Numbered from the stretch's first letter, positions 44,936 to 57,750 are shown. The stretch: 64,000 nt of DNA from Polytrichum commune (GCA_950295325.1 OX485809.1:33186144-33250143); one strand, 5' to 3'. Numbers and translations are program-made. The notes: a model not told the origin generated them from the letters alone.

Positions 44936-47652
44936 AACTACATTGATTTAGAGGTTAATAAGTGTCAACTACATCACCACGATTGGTTGCTAAACGAAAA
45001 GCTACTATAAAAACAATACGAGTGGTGTTTGTTGTGTGTATGTCGTTGTTCAACACAAGTGTCACGAGTATCCAATGGCCGAAAGAACGTGACCCGAGGC
45101 TCTCATTGTCTAAATTCCGATCGATTCTTTGACCCGGAATGATTATAGGTGCACACCTAGGGGCTCCTTGTGTCACCGAGGGTTTTGCCATCAAAATTAT
45201 TGAGGTGTTGTCCAACCTTTTGTGAAATGCAACGGTGACTTTAGTCGCTCCTCCCCAACACACACATGCAATGATGAGAGGGTGAAAGCAAGTGAAACGC
45301 TCTCGTGTGTTCAAACTCGGCTTCTTGTTTGTTTCTTTTGAAAGAAGCCGACAAAAATCTATTGCCTACAAAGCGAAGCGAGCGGTTGATGGGGTTGCCA
45401 CATACAACTTTGAGGTCAAGCTCAAGTTGGCGAGTGTGGTGGTGGGCCAAGGGTTAGGAATTTGGAGGTTATACTCCGAGGTTGAGTCGCCTAGGGTCAC
45501 AATGGTACTCGGAGTTTGCACCAAAATAGTAGTTTACATTATGAGTTGCAAAATTGAGTATGAATAGTTGTTATGTAAGGTAGGAGCACACACTAGATTC
45601 AACATGCTTACTAAAGTGATAATAATGTTTCCTCTCCTATGTAGCATGCCTATTCAATGTAGAATCCAACTCTACGAAAATGGCATATTAGTACCCGCTT
45701 TGGGAAGGGTGTCCATAATATGCCTCTCCACCTTTGGATGATGCAGATGTCTATAACTTTCCTTTCGCATGCAAGTAACTCGTAAGTACATGTGTTCAAA
45801 TAATAGTGCATCATGTGGGAAAGAATGTTGCATAGTGCCTCACAATGTTTCTCATAGTCCATTATGTTATAAGTTATAGTTACATAACATGAGGAGAGTG
45901 TTATGTCTTTCTATTATGAGCTTAACTTCCAAGTGGATAGTGAACTATGCTAAGGAAAAACCTATAGATCTCGAACATTGAATCTAAACAAGACATATAA
46001 TTGTATAGGTCCCTCATTATTCGTCATCGACCCACATTGGTTGTATTACGATGCATGGGTGGCAAACTTTACAGGATGACATGTAGCACTTCGTGCTACA
46101 TAACAAGTCATGAGAACCACTCTAATTAACACGGCTTACCAATTTGAATGTCATGCCAAATCATGTTGTTAGTGCACTAGTGCTAGTAGGAATCATAAGA
46201 AATCACATGGACACGAATATTTAGGCTGGCATAGCCTCGTAGGATGGGTGAAGTATGTTGTAAGCTTGAAAAATCTCCAAATGATTCAACTTTTGATAAT
46301 GTTCATATGATTTCACAATATGATATTTTCAACAATTAAGTTCATGGGTTTGAATTCATAACACCTATCTAGGGTCTTGTAGTAGAAACTTATAGGTTGG
46401 TTGCTTATGTATCCCAATTCAAACTCACTAGACCCCAATTTAGGGATTAACTTGTCTTTAATGATAATCCCCGGCTCTACAATGATAATCATTGTTTTCA
46501 CCCTCCCCTCCCCCTCAACGGGTGTTATGAACATTCACCCTCATTTGAGAGAGTATTATTTCACATATGTACACGAAGCTTTTAGACCTTTTTCAAGTGC
46601 TTGATTTCTTACAACGTCATGGATATACGTAAGGAAATGTAAGAAACATTATGCAAGGATCTTGTTGATGGAGTGAGAGGACCCTATCATCTCACACCAA
46701 TGACTTTACTCGGTTGAAACTGCATTGAAAGTACAAAGCTACATCTTCTCTTTACAATAGACCCGTAATGATGTTTTGGGATTATATATAGACTTAGACT
46801 AACTAAAAAAACGAAACAACACCATAATTCATGTTGGTGGCAACATCGGAGTCATCTTTCTTTCTCGTTACTACATGGGGGTTCCAATAGGCAAGAGAGA
46901 ACTATTGCACAAGAGAGTACCTTTCATTCATCCAATATTAAGAATCTACATGGCACCAAGTGGATAAATATTTCATGATCTACCGTATATTGTGATAGGC
47001 CTATTAAAAAGAAGTGGGTCTAATGCAAAACTAAGGGTTGTGGCAAGCAATTAACCTGCCATTGGCTCTTGGAAATATTATATCATCATGGTGGGTGCCA
47101 AATTACTTATTTTTTTGGATTCTCCATAAAATATGTAGTAGTCCCTCAACACGGTCCAATTTAATTCAACACTAAGCTTGAGGACCCATCAATTGCAAAC
47201 GTGGCTTTCTATTCCCATGGCATGGCCTTTGGATGATTTTCAAGAGCCCCTAGATTTCGAGGTCACGGATTTTGCTCTGTGTGTAAAGCAACCCTTATTT
47301 GGGTTCAAGGAATAAATGCTAAAGAGTTGAGGCCCCCAATTCTAAGAATGAATGCCAACCATAACCTAGTGCCAAACTCCTCTTTGTTCTCATCATATTG
47401 TTGCTTATCACTAAATTCAACCTAAGACAAATGCATTGCTTAATAATTTTGTGTGTGTTCCTATATATATTATATGATCACTTACAATGTTAATTATTAC
47501 AATGCACATGATTTCTTCAAAATAAAACATTGAGTCAGGTTGGGAGGGCTTTCAGAAGAGACCACGGAGGAAAAATGAATAACGTAATTTTTTAAAGGCT
47601 TGTGAGAAGGATTAATTATTGTTGCCGCTATATGTGCCATTGCATCTACTTA
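44936..47652. other. Intergenic sequence, no supportable gene
   Basis: Overlapping opposite-strand ORFs at 44955-45567 have no recognisable domain. Confidence 0.4.
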
Positions 47653-48048
47653 GGGCATGTTTACATGAAAGCCATTAGGCCATGGCTCTTGAGAATCTTT
47701 GAATCCTCATTTTTTGAAAGTGTCATGGGCCTCAACTTTAGGTTTATATGAGGATAGTCTTGGACAACAACCCATAATATCTTCAATGAATGAAAAATCT
47801 ATATGGGATCCCACACGGCAAGTATAAATAACGTTGGTCAGGATATTGGACAATTTTTTTCCGAACAGTCCTTGAAGGTAGGCTTAACGTAATTTACAAT
47901 GAGAATTTGGGTTTACACTAAGAGCTTGTGACCTTCAAAAAAATTTGGACTATAGTCCATGGACTTCTCTATGGTCTCATCCAAAAAGCAGGGTCCCATG
48001 ATCATTTAAAAGCCATGGCCCAATTGTGCCTTTGGTGTAAACATGCCC
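47653..48048. mobile_element. Tourist-like (PIF/Harbinger) MITE with TTA target-site duplication
   Basis: Ends GGGCATGTTTACA and TGTAAACATGCCC are perfect over 13 bp, and AAGCCATTAGGCCATGG is mirrored by AAAGCCATGGCCCAATTG at the other end. TTA lies at 47650-47652 and 48049-48051. The decayed transposase at 62-63 kb belongs to the same superfamily, but a direct link is not shown. Confidence 0.88.
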
Positions 48049-48289
48049 TTATTACTTCACATGGACTCGACAAACATAAGGTTCAACACAATGACTTGTA
48101 TTGACCTACTAAGTTGTACAAGTTGGGGTTGACATTTCAAAGTGAAGTCCTCATCACATTCTATGAAAGTGGTTACCATGGTTGACACAATTTGAAAGAA
48201 GGATATTTTTTGGAAGGCTTGAGAGAAAGAGCTAAGTCTATTGCTCAAAAAGTTGTCCACTTTCGTTTTTTTTTCATGGGTATGGGATA

Positions 48290-48414
48290 ACGTTTCAATC
48301 GCTCACCAAGTCAAAACTATCCACAAATGGTTCTCCCGAGGTGGTTGTGTTTTGGTTCCTTTCTTGCAAATGATTTTTCAATTTATGCCCCCCCCCCCCC
48401 CCAAAAAAAAAAAA
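48290..48414 (+). mobile_element. 5'-truncated LINE 3' end with C15/A12 tail
   Basis: GAGGTGGTTGTGTTTTGG and GATTTTTCAATTTATG lead into 15 Cs (48388-48402) and 12 As. Compare TTTTCAATTTGTGCCC plus tail at 43.8 kb: the CCC has grown into a long C-run here. Confidence 0.7.
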
Positions 48415-51249
48415 GGATCCAAAAACAATTTTGACTAGAGCACTCATAGTTTACACATATGTGAAGAGGTATCTAATTTTGAGTTGGGGATTACATAGCC
48501 TCAGGGTATTGCATATGTGATTTGCATCTCCTTCAAGATTGACCAATCAATTTAGGGCAACATGTACATGCTTATTTCTTCAATTCACAATTATACTTTC
48601 TCACTAACAATAATCACCATAACATGAATACTTTTCATTATGCACCCACTACTTGTAGGATATTAGACATGCCATTTGTCCCCCATAAGTAGTGCAATTT
48701 GATTAGCAAATTCAAATTGTGCCCGTAGTCATAATTGTGTTGGATTTAGACACGTCTATCTTAATTAGCTTAATGCCCTTATAGTATGTTATGTCATATA
48801 CATCATTTACAATTTGTTATACTGAATCGTTTGCAACTTTAGAAATGCTAGGTTCAATATTCAAACCATCATACCATAGTGTTTGGAAAACAATTAGTTT
48901 TCATTTTTGTAATTTTAGTGTAAGGAGTGAGAAACAAAGAGTGATATGACTTAGAGTGAGGTGACGACTTAGAGTCGATCCACTACATGTTGGAAAGCTC
49001 TCCATGTTTACCATTTGTATTGAAATAGTTAAATTATTATTTAGGACAATGGATATAGATAATATTGTACTCACCATGTCCTCCACCGAAAGGTGGTAGT
49101 AGTCCATGGGCAAAGATGTTCTTTGTTCAACCTTGCTTCTTCATGAGGTCATGTTTTAACAATACATGTGATAATAAAATTTTCCCTTAAGATAATTAAT
49201 ATATTTAAAATCAACATCAATGTAATATTTCTATTATAGTAATAACCAAGACTTGGTTTTTACTAGTGTTTCCGTTGATACAAATTTTGAAGTCATTTTA
49301 GTCCAAATTTTACTTTAAAATATTTTGTAACATCAATTGGAAACATCTTGACAATTGCATGACCTTTGCATTGGCTTCAATACAAGGTAAGGGACACTAT
49401 TGGGCATGTGGCACTAAGTACCATAAACAATGTGGTTAAAATGGAAAGTTACTTATGTAGTGAGTTTAAGGTGATTGTGAACATATATGATTGTGGGTAT
49501 TATGGTTGCTTGGTTGCCCTTGATTTTTTTTATTTTATAGAATTTACACTTAATAATGTAGTCTAGTAAGCAATGCAGACAAAATTCCATTGGGTGAAAT
49601 GGGGCAAAGCCAACAACCCCCAAGGGATGGACTCTTCATTGAAAACCTAAATGACGAGCGTGGGTCCCTATGAAATAAAACCCTTTATATACAAGAAGTT
49701 TATAAAGAGAAGCAAATGTATAGGTACTAATGGCTTGCTAGAAAATGAACTCATATATTCATACTAAGCATTTCAATTAATATGATAAATGCCTCCACTA
49801 CTTACACGAATTAAATTCATGAATCAAATAGGCCTTCATTACATGTAAAATTCACTTTCACTTTCCAATGAGAAAATCATTGGACATTTTCTCATCCATA
49901 ATATGTAACTCAATGATTGCATCAAACAAACAATGACAAAAGCACAATAACTTAGCCATAGTTTGGAGGAAAAAACTCAAGGGAGCTCATGAGCATTTCA
50001 AGTGCCTCCAGTTTATAAAAACTTAGAGATCAAGTGCAAATCATAACAAGAATGGATATGGTAGTCATTGAGGACTATTAGCAAATGACAAGAATGGATG
50101 AAAACATGAACTAGATGAAACCCACACATCTATTGTCAGCTTATTTTCTCTAAAGCTTAGGGCCCCTTTTTGTACATCTATCTCTACTTCAAAATTCTTA
50201 AGCATTTTTAAATGTACACATTGGAGAAAAATAATACCTCTCCGTTATGTATACTATGTACGCTAATGCCTCAAATAATACCCCTTCTTACACTCACATT
50301 AGTTTGTACGTGGTGTGATGAGTCAACCCTCTGGGCAACAACCCAACACAAATTACGGACTATTCCATCATGGGCATCTCTAATTGTTGCCTTAAACAAC
50401 TAGCCTTCAAGGCCCTTCCAAGAGTGTGAATAATTGAACCTAGAATAATTCCTATATTACGAGCACAAAGTCCGATTTCATCGTAACACACGTCTTTTTG
50501 GGTATTCATTCTTGCCTACGAGCGTTGCCAAAAGGTATCGCACACGCCTATGATAGACACTTTCAACTCGACATAGACTTTTGGCAATCGGATGGGATCG
50601 CGAATTGTCTCATCCGGTCAACAATTATGAATCATGAAGATCGTCGTTTCAAATGCCAAACATCCAAATCGAGCTGCCAAAAAGTTATAAGTTAAAAGCC
50701 GCGAATATTCTCCATTCCTCGTAAAGCAATCACACAACCCTTTTTAACTTGTTGAACCTAAAATGATACACCCAACCTTGTTGTTACACGTGTCTTTTTG
50801 GATGTCTCCACTTAACCCTTAAAGGACAATGCTGCCCCACGGGCTTGGTATTATTTTGGGAGAATCTTGCTCAAAACTTCTACTCCATTGCACCAAATGC
50901 CAAATCGAGCACCTTAGCAAGATCTATACTTCTTTAGAATAGAGCCTATGTAAATTAATTGGTTAATCATGCTTAAAATGAATTTTAAAAGATATTTTGG
51001 GTGTGGTATCGGGAAAGCATATGTCCTTTAAGGGTTAACCACAAGCCTTGCCATGCACCACTCAAATATAGGCATCTGCATAAGACTAGACTAGCATTCA
51101 ATTAAGGCACGCACACTGTATACCACTCAAAGTATGTATATACCTCATGAGGTGTCCGATCGAGAAGAGAGGCTTAAGTCGGTGTGAACTCCAACCCCGT
51201 GCCACCCTTGTTGCTCGTTGTCGGAGCTTGACATTATACGTGTCATTTG
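48415..51249. other. AT-rich intergenic sequence, no supportable gene
   Basis: Segments ACACGTCTTTTTGGGT at 36835 and 50488 (and a variant near 50790), and an F9 copy at about 51025, are the only repeats noted. Confidence 0.4.
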
Positions 51250-51876
51250 ACATCACTCGATTGCATGAATAATAATATCATTCCCACACCTGCATGTGAA
51301 CCTACCAATGTCGAAGTACCTTTCCACTTTTACTCCCGCAATTTTGCAGGATGATTGTACTCTCGCTGTTCCTTCTGCAATCAAAGATATTCTTGTCAAA
51401 ACCCATTGCTGGGGCATTGCAAGTCGGCCAAGTGTCATGCGCTAAGGCTCCCCTGCGACGATTTACTTTGGCTCCGTATGTAGCAACCTTAATGAACTCT
51501 TTCCCGGGTTCGCCCCAAGAAGTTTGGGACCACCCATCAATTGCGGTACCTACCTTATGAATGGTCCTCCAATGCACGGGCACCCCTTTTCACAGGTTCC
51601 ACAGTTTTCAACCCTCAGTGCGTGCTTACTGGCAGAAAAGGTGTGTGTGTTGAAAATCTTGAAATAAATGGGAAGTTTAAGTTCTGCAATCTTCTGAGCT
51701 TCAGGGGCTTCTGTATTCATGGCTGTCGAAAGATCCACGGTACTTGAGTCTGCCATGCAGTGAGTCAGTGAGTCAGTGAGTAACGGAAGGCACGTGGCCC
51801 TAGTGTGGGCACTTGCAAGTTCCAACTCCACATAACAAAAATCCTGGCTACTGGATTGGCTAGGGAATTGCCTCAT
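51250..51876 (-). other. Unrecognised coding-like ORFs
   Basis: Two overlapping minus-strand ORFs look more protein-like than their surroundings: 51876-51550 includes MADSSTVDLSTAMNTEAPEA, and 51583-51302 includes EPGKEFIKVATYGAKVNRRR and AHDTWPTCNAPAMGFDKN. I cannot place either in a family and see no convincing splice between them. Confidence 0.22.
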
Positions 51877-54419
51877 ACAGTTAGCGACTGCGATGAATCA
51901 TGGAGTTTGTAATTTCCAAGTTTCAGGATCGGAGTTGAGACGCAGAAGTTATGAGAGTTCAAAGTGGAGATCCTTTCTTTTAAGTGATCACGTAGGTCCT
52001 CCCAATTGTGTTGACTGTTAAATTTGGAAGGATGATGTCTATTATTGTGAGCGTACAGTATACTCGCATTGCAACACGTGTCCTGTAGTGTCCATTCTTA
52101 ACCACGAGGCTTTGCCATATACCACTCGAATATAGGTGTCCGATTAAGGAGAGTGATCACGGAAGGGCCACATACCTTAGACGAAGTACAGAAACATGAA
52201 CATTGGCAAAGATGAGGGAGTCGATCAGTTGAATTGAGAAAAGCTGGAATGTGATGGGTTGTGTGTCAGAAGATGAATGTGAGCTCATTGAAAGAAAGAA
52301 AAATAAACATTGCTGGAAATGTACACCAACGTGAATGTGAGCCTGTTCTCCCTATAATGTGTGCAGGTTCATCAAAAGACTAGTGCAGATGGGCAAGGAA
52401 ATGTCGGGGAGTTTAACAAACTTTTGAAGAGCAGTCGCCTAGTAGAAAGGATGATTAGAGGTTGCAAAATCCCAAATGAATTCAAGCACTGGCTTGTTTG
52501 GTCTTTGCTATCCTTTGGATGCATACGGGGCCTTTTGCAATTCAAGTTTCCCAGGATATCAAAGAGAATATAGGAAAAGGAAACATCTCACGTGCATTCT
52601 GATACTGGGGGTAGTACCATCTGTAACGCTTGCATCTTTTGGTCGTAACACAAGTCACAGCAGCTAGTAGAAAACAGAATTGTGTAGTTCATTGGCAAAT
52701 TGGATCAAGTCGTTGATGGCCTACAAAAGGATCTGGTGAATAAAGTATTTTCTTCAAAAAAAATTTCACCATGAAGACTGCTTGTGATGAGATTTTATGA
52801 CCAATATGGTGAACTGTGCCATTCCTAACTCATTTGGAATAGCACTATTTTGGAAGCGTCACCACGCACTCCAACAATTGACTTGCAACAACAGCCACTG
52901 AATGTCAAACTTATGGAGGCCATGTGAAGTGCGGCCCCTTTGTTCACTTTGCTGAAAGACGTAAAGCTAAGTGAAGGGAGAGTGAAAATGATGTGAAACG
53001 CACTTTCAAGTTTTAGCTTTATTGCTGAATTCCATATGCACTGAGCAGCAATTTCAAAGAGATATGAGCAGCTGCCCTCTCATGAGTTTTTTCACTTGGT
53101 TATGTAGGAAGTTTAGAAATGTGGAGGATGTTTCTCCTGACAATGCATGTACCGTGATGCAGTGTACCGATTCTCAGAAGAACTATCAGAAACCCTGAAG
53201 CTTCTGAGCCAGAAACACTTTCAGATTTCCTTACGTACACATGGATATTATTCTGGTTAGGTAAGGTGTGTGTGTGCCTATTGTGGTTCCAACTCTGTGG
53301 CCCTACTGGACCATTGGATTTTCGTGCTAACAGTGTCAACATGTCAGCAAATATAACCCCACAAGAATGCCACCAAAAACTTTACGATCGGAACTCACCG
53401 TCAATAGTTTCGAAAGGTCAAACCTGAGATTTCATGATTCATTGAATGGCACTATAGGGGGTCTCATTGCAGTTTCTAATTTTGCTCCTTGATTATACTC
53501 AAAACTATCTATTTGAACATCAGATTGCAATTCAAACAACACATTACCCTCTCACTTAATTCTCCTCATAACCCCACAAACAAGACTGCTCATCAAACTC
53601 CTGAAGCTATACCCTAAACCCTGACTGGTGTGTCTTTCCAACGACTCTGTAAGCCCCCTCAAGAGTCACATTGAACACAGCAGGTTTGACTCAACAGTAT
53701 AACATAGAACTTATGATTAAGTACATGCATGTTGGATGATGACAAACTCCACAAGCATTTGCTGCAAACAAAGAAGTATAATCTTCCAATTTCCCTTTCC
53801 ACTCTCAATTTAGACTCATCAGCCTATAGATTCCTACAATTGACACAAGATCTTGATTAGAATGTACCTCACCTCCTTTTGGATATATATACGAAATCCT
53901 AAAGGACTCTTAACCCCTAACCACTCTTGGAGCCCAATTTGGGCCTCTGCATACAGTACTTTGAAATTGTACATTGTGAATGTAGATTGTGATGTGGCTT
54001 TTTGGTATATACTGAGAGCTTGTTGTCATGCAAGATTCTTCTTCTTGACACCTAGACACAAAGTAACTTGAAAGGAGTTTGATGAAGATTTCATAACATC
54101 CAAGATAAAGAAAGAATACATAAATTAGTATAAACATGTTCAAAGCGTTTAGGGTTTAACCATCTCATAACCTTCAAAAGCATGTTACCCCACAAACCTG
54201 ATACCGATTGCCTCTATCTCTCTGAAAATTATGCGAGAACAACAACTAGCAAAGGGTATACTGTCCTTTGTGAGATTCACAAATCTAAGGCAAATGGTTA
54301 TATGCCCACAGGATGACATACTGAAGGATCCCTTGACTCAAACATAAAGTTTGAGCCATTTATGAAAACATTAGAAGCAGAGTAAGTAGGTTCACATGGT
54401 CTCCTATAATGTCACATGA
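51877..54419. other. Single-copy-like sequence, no gene assigned
   Basis: An F9 copy is at about 52085-52165. Small ORFs (52361-52573 plus, 53100-53342 minus) lack recognisable domains; exons of unknown genes may be present. Confidence 0.35.
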
Positions 54420-55600
54420 GCCTTCACCTTCATTTGCTCAACTACCCAGAAATACCTTGTCAGCTATATACTCAAATCCCCATCAGCTCAAATAGTCAAT
54501 TAAATTAATTAAGAGGATCCTATCCTAGAAGCCGGATGCAGTGGTGCAACACCTGGTGCCTGGTTGTCGGTCTGTACATAGTAGAGGTTCTTCACAGTCG
54601 ACTTAACGATATACACTTTCTAAGTCAAATTCCTTGGAACAGTTGCCAACTATTAAGGGTCAGTGATGAAATTGTAAAAATCTGGGATTGATCATAAGCC
54701 TTTCAGCTTCATTTGCTCAACTACCTCCCCAGGAATACCTTGTCAGTTGATATCCTCACTCACTGAAAGTTCGACCAAAGTAAGAGGATCCTGTCCTGGA
54801 AGCCAGATGCAGCGTCGTAAGTTAAAACCTGATGCCGTGTAGGTGATGCAACTATATGATGGAATTGGAGAAATCTGGAACTCATGGTTCATGAAAGTAT
54901 GTTGTTCAGCAAGTCGTTTACAGAATATGCAATAGCCCTCAAATAATAAGTGCATATATATATATGCACACAGGAGAAGCTTTTCTGAAATTGCTATCCT
55001 ATAGAATGTAAGGATTTTCATGCATGATGACTCTGCACATGTGTGGACTCGCCAGTTATGGCCACATGAGTATGATGAAATTTAACCAATTACTGGACTA
55101 AGTTAGAGCATACACATAATCGGGTGGTTGTATGTCAATCTATTGAGGACAGGCTTAAATGCATCGAATAAGGGCAAGAAAACCCCTTCCTAACCTTCCT
55201 GCGAGATTCCAGTTTCTGCAAGAGGAATGTATCACTTTCCTTTCCTCAATTCCCTTGAAACTCAAGAGAAGCACCTCAATGATGAAATTGTAAAAATCTG
55301 AGATTCATCACTCAAGTATGTTGTTCAGCGAGTCAATTTGCAGAATATGCAAAAGCCCTCAAATACCTAACAGGTGCCTATATCTCAAAATGCGAGAAGG
55401 TTTTCCTGAATTATTTATGGCCACATGAGTCTAATAAAATCTGAGCAAATAGACTATTGCGCACACATTCTGGTGGGTGAATGTCTGTCAATCGATAACA
55501 GGTTTAAATGCATCGAAGGAGGGCAAGAAAACCTCTTCCTGGCCTCCGGACCTGCGAAATTCCAATTTCTGCAAGAGGAATGCATCACGAGCCTGGATAC
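54420..55600. repeat. Two local tandem duplications downstream of a small membrane-protein ORF
   Basis: First pair: CTTCATTTGCTCAACTACC and AGAGGATCCT(A/G)TCCT at about 54425-54545 and 54705-54815. Second pair: GTATGTTGTTCAGC, CAGAATATGCAA, TTATGGCCACATGAGT and GGTTTAAATGCATCGAA-type at about 54897-55240 and 55316-55590, ending within the ORF at 55488-55727. Confidence 0.8.
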
Positions 55601-55727
55601 GGGCAGCTTGTGGGCCGATGTTCTCCCATGTCAGCCGTCCCCCTGCTTCGATGCAAAACCCAGCTGCTGCCAACCACACGATTGATACTCCAATTGCAAC
55701 AGGTGCACGCGGCCAGCAGTTCACCAT
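55488..55727 (-). CDS. Small one-transmembrane protein, unrecognised
   Basis: 79-codon ORF. It contains a hydrophobic segment, APVAIGVSIVWLAAAGF (about residues 8-24), followed by CIEAGGRLTWENIGPQAARI and QARDAFLLQKLEF, a composition typical of a small organellar or endomembrane subunit. The last 20 or so residues may be intron read-through. The frame is open upstream to about 55816, so the start at 55727 is a choice. Telobox-like motifs lie upstream, a context common for housekeeping plant genes. The 3' part is duplicated at 55150-55240. I cannot assign a family. Confidence 0.4.
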   Translation of the reverse strand: MVNCWPRAPVAIGVSIVWLAAAGFCIEAGGRLTWENIGPQAARIQARDAFLLQKLEFRRSGGQEEVFLPSFDAFKPVID

Positions 55728-55929
55728 GTCGACCTTCTTCGGTGGTGCAACTCTGTTTTTGAGTCTGGAATTTTCTTTGCACTCAAGAGCAAGTAAACTC
55801 GGGGGCCGGAATGGCTAAGACTGCAACAAACAAGTTTGGCAGAGTTTATCTTTCTGTGACAGTATCTATAGGGCTGGCAGAATTGACATGATTCTCACTG
55901 TCCTCGAACAACATATCAAACTCACCCCA

Positions 55930-56510
55930 AAAACTCCAGCCTAAAATGCCAAACAATTCCCATCACCGCACATCACAAATGGGAACACACAAAACTCGAA
56001 ACCCTAATGGCAGCTCAAAACACTGGTGCAGGGCATTGCAGCTCTTCTTGAAGCAAATGAAACCCTCCTATCCTACGTTCGATTCTCATCTCTCTACGGT
56101 CTGCCTTGCATCATTGAAGCTTAAAGAATGATGATGCAAGCTAATATGGGTGGTTTTTGGAAAATTGACAAGATTCATTCACTGTCGTCGAGCAACACAT
56201 CAAATAACCACCAAAGCAGGAAAGGGATAATAAGATATGCAACTTACAGCCTAAAAACGCCAAACTTCATCAGCTGCCATCCTCATCGGCCTCCACTCGT
56301 TCAAATCTCTTCTCTGTGGAAGCACAAATGGAAATTTCGGAACCCTAATAATGGCAGCTCAATACTCTAGTGCAGGGCGATGCATTGCAGCTCCGCCTGA
56401 AGAAAATGAAACCCTTCTAGATTATATTACTTTCGATTCTGATCGCCCTACGGATTCTCTTGAAACATTGAAGCTCTAAGAATGATGAGGTAATTTTGGT
56501 AATTTTGGAT
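55930..56510. promoter_or_regulatory. Duplicated telobox-bearing region (possible bidirectional promoter)
   Basis: Two diverged copies at about 55940-56135 and 56250-56490 share GCCAAAC, GAAACCCTAATGGCAGCTC (56002) or GGAACCCTAATAATGGCAGC (56339), GTGCAGGGC, GCATTGCAGCTC and AATGAAACCC. AACCCTAA equals the plant telobox. A TTTAGGGTTTAGGG double motif lies just outside at 56549. It sits between a minus-strand ORF (55.7 kb) and plus-strand MAM33-like exons (57.1 kb). Confidence 0.55.
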
Positions 56511-56734
56511 ACCGACCCAACCGTGTGAACGGGGAATAGCATCCGAGAGTTTAGGGTTTAGGGCCTATGTATGTATGTATGTGCTTCAGTTGTCCCGTTG
56601 TGTCTGCTGCCATGTTTTATGTTCTTGACACTCTTCTGTCCTCTCCCCCGACATCCTTTTTTGCTGCTCATAACTTATATCTCAAACATTTGTGATTGTA
56701 ATTTGTGATCGACTGAATTGACAAGATATATGCA

Positions 56735-56990
56735 GGTTGAGGTATACTTCAGTTTAAAACAATATGTAACATTGCTGTATATTTACAGATTTCTGATGCT
56801 TCAGTATTTGCAGATTGCTCTGTACTTGAGTAGACAACAATGTGCAACATTGCAGTATATTTACAGATTGCTGTATACTTCAGTATACAACAGTATGCAA
56901 TGTTGCTGTATATTCTCAAAATTGATGTATATTTGGAGATTTTTGATACTTCAGTATTTGCAGATTGTTGTACATTTCAAATATATGCCT
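56735..56990. repeat. Degenerate AT-rich repeat
   Basis: GTATATTTACAGAT, CTTCAGTATTTGCAGATTG (56799 and 56952) and variants of AACAATATGTAACATTGC recur three times. The ORF across it is incidental. Confidence 0.65.
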
Positions 56991-57125
56991 CTCGTAAGGG
57001 ATCTGTGCACAGTGATCTTGAGATCATCTTTTTTCTCACAGCAAAGATGGGAAAACTGGACTAGGTGACAAATTCCTCCCTTACTCTCAAGTACAGAGCC
57101 TGTAAAAATTAGGTCTTCCCTGAGT

Positions 57126-57334
57126 GTGCAACTAGAGTCTCTAGATTTATTTCATGTGGGTAGCATGTGGATCAGGCAACTGGATGAACGTCTCCAGAAA
57201 GAGTTCAAGAAGTACCTCAATGTACGAGGGGTCAATGAGGAACTTTCAGATTACATGTTGGATATTTGGAAGTCAAGGAACGCCGTGAGTACCAACGGTG
57301 GTTGCAAAGTGTTGACGAGTTCATAAGAAAGTGA
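57126..57334 (+). pseudogene. MAM33/p32-like (mitochondrial glycoprotein family) terminal exon, frameshifted
   Basis: QLDERLQKEFKKYLNVRGV, then LSDYMLDIW, matches the C-terminal part of MAM33/p32 (C1QBP) family proteins, acidic mitochondrial-matrix trimers. After WKS (about 57273) the family reading continues one frame over as KERREYQRWLQSVDEFIRK and then stops (57332-57334), so one base is missing. The open frame instead runs to TAA at 57324-57326. A possible acceptor (GTGGGTAG) lies just before CATGTGGATCAGG. Upstream exons were not found. Confidence 0.65.
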
Positions 57335-57750
57335 TCCACGAGCATGAGGAGTTCTTAGTATCCCAGCTTCTACACAGATTCACCCATGATACATCTTGCA
57401 AAGTAGCCCCGAAAATGGAAGGTTACATTACTTGCTCTCAAACAGAAGATTGTCATTGACCTTCCACAAAATTCTATGGGAGTACCTCAATGTACGAGGG
57501 GTCAATGAGGAACTTTCAGATTACATGTTGGATATTTGGAAGTCAAGGAACGCCGTGAGTACCAACGGTGGTTGCAAAGTGTTGACGAGTTCATAAGAAA
57601 GTGATCCACGAGCATGAGGAGTTCTTAGTATCCCAGCTTCTACACAGATTCACCCATGGTACATCTTGCAAAGTAGCCCCGAAAATGGAAGGTTACATTA
57701 CTTGCTCTCAAACAGAAGATTGTCAATGACCTTCCACAAAATTCTAGTTG
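57211..57750. repeat. 270-bp direct tandem duplication (two nearly identical copies)
   Basis: AGTACCTCAATGTACGAGGG begins copies at 57211 and 57481. They differ at only a few bases (for example ACCCATGATACA against ACCCATGGTACA, and TGTCATTGACC against TGTCAATGACC). Each copy includes the last part of the MAM33-like exon and its 3' flank. Confidence 0.95.
57481..57604 (+). pseudogene. Second copy of the MAM33-like terminal exon
   Basis: Starts within the exon (YLNVRG) because the duplication breakpoint is internal; the preceding LQKEFKK codons are replaced by unrelated sequence. It carries the same one-base frameshift and the same stops as copy 1. Confidence 0.6.

Noticed and set aside
57211-57750. 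CRISPR array or phage-type repeat
   Set aside because: The units are 270-bp duplicated exon sequence, not short repeats with unique spacers, and the genome is eukaryotic.
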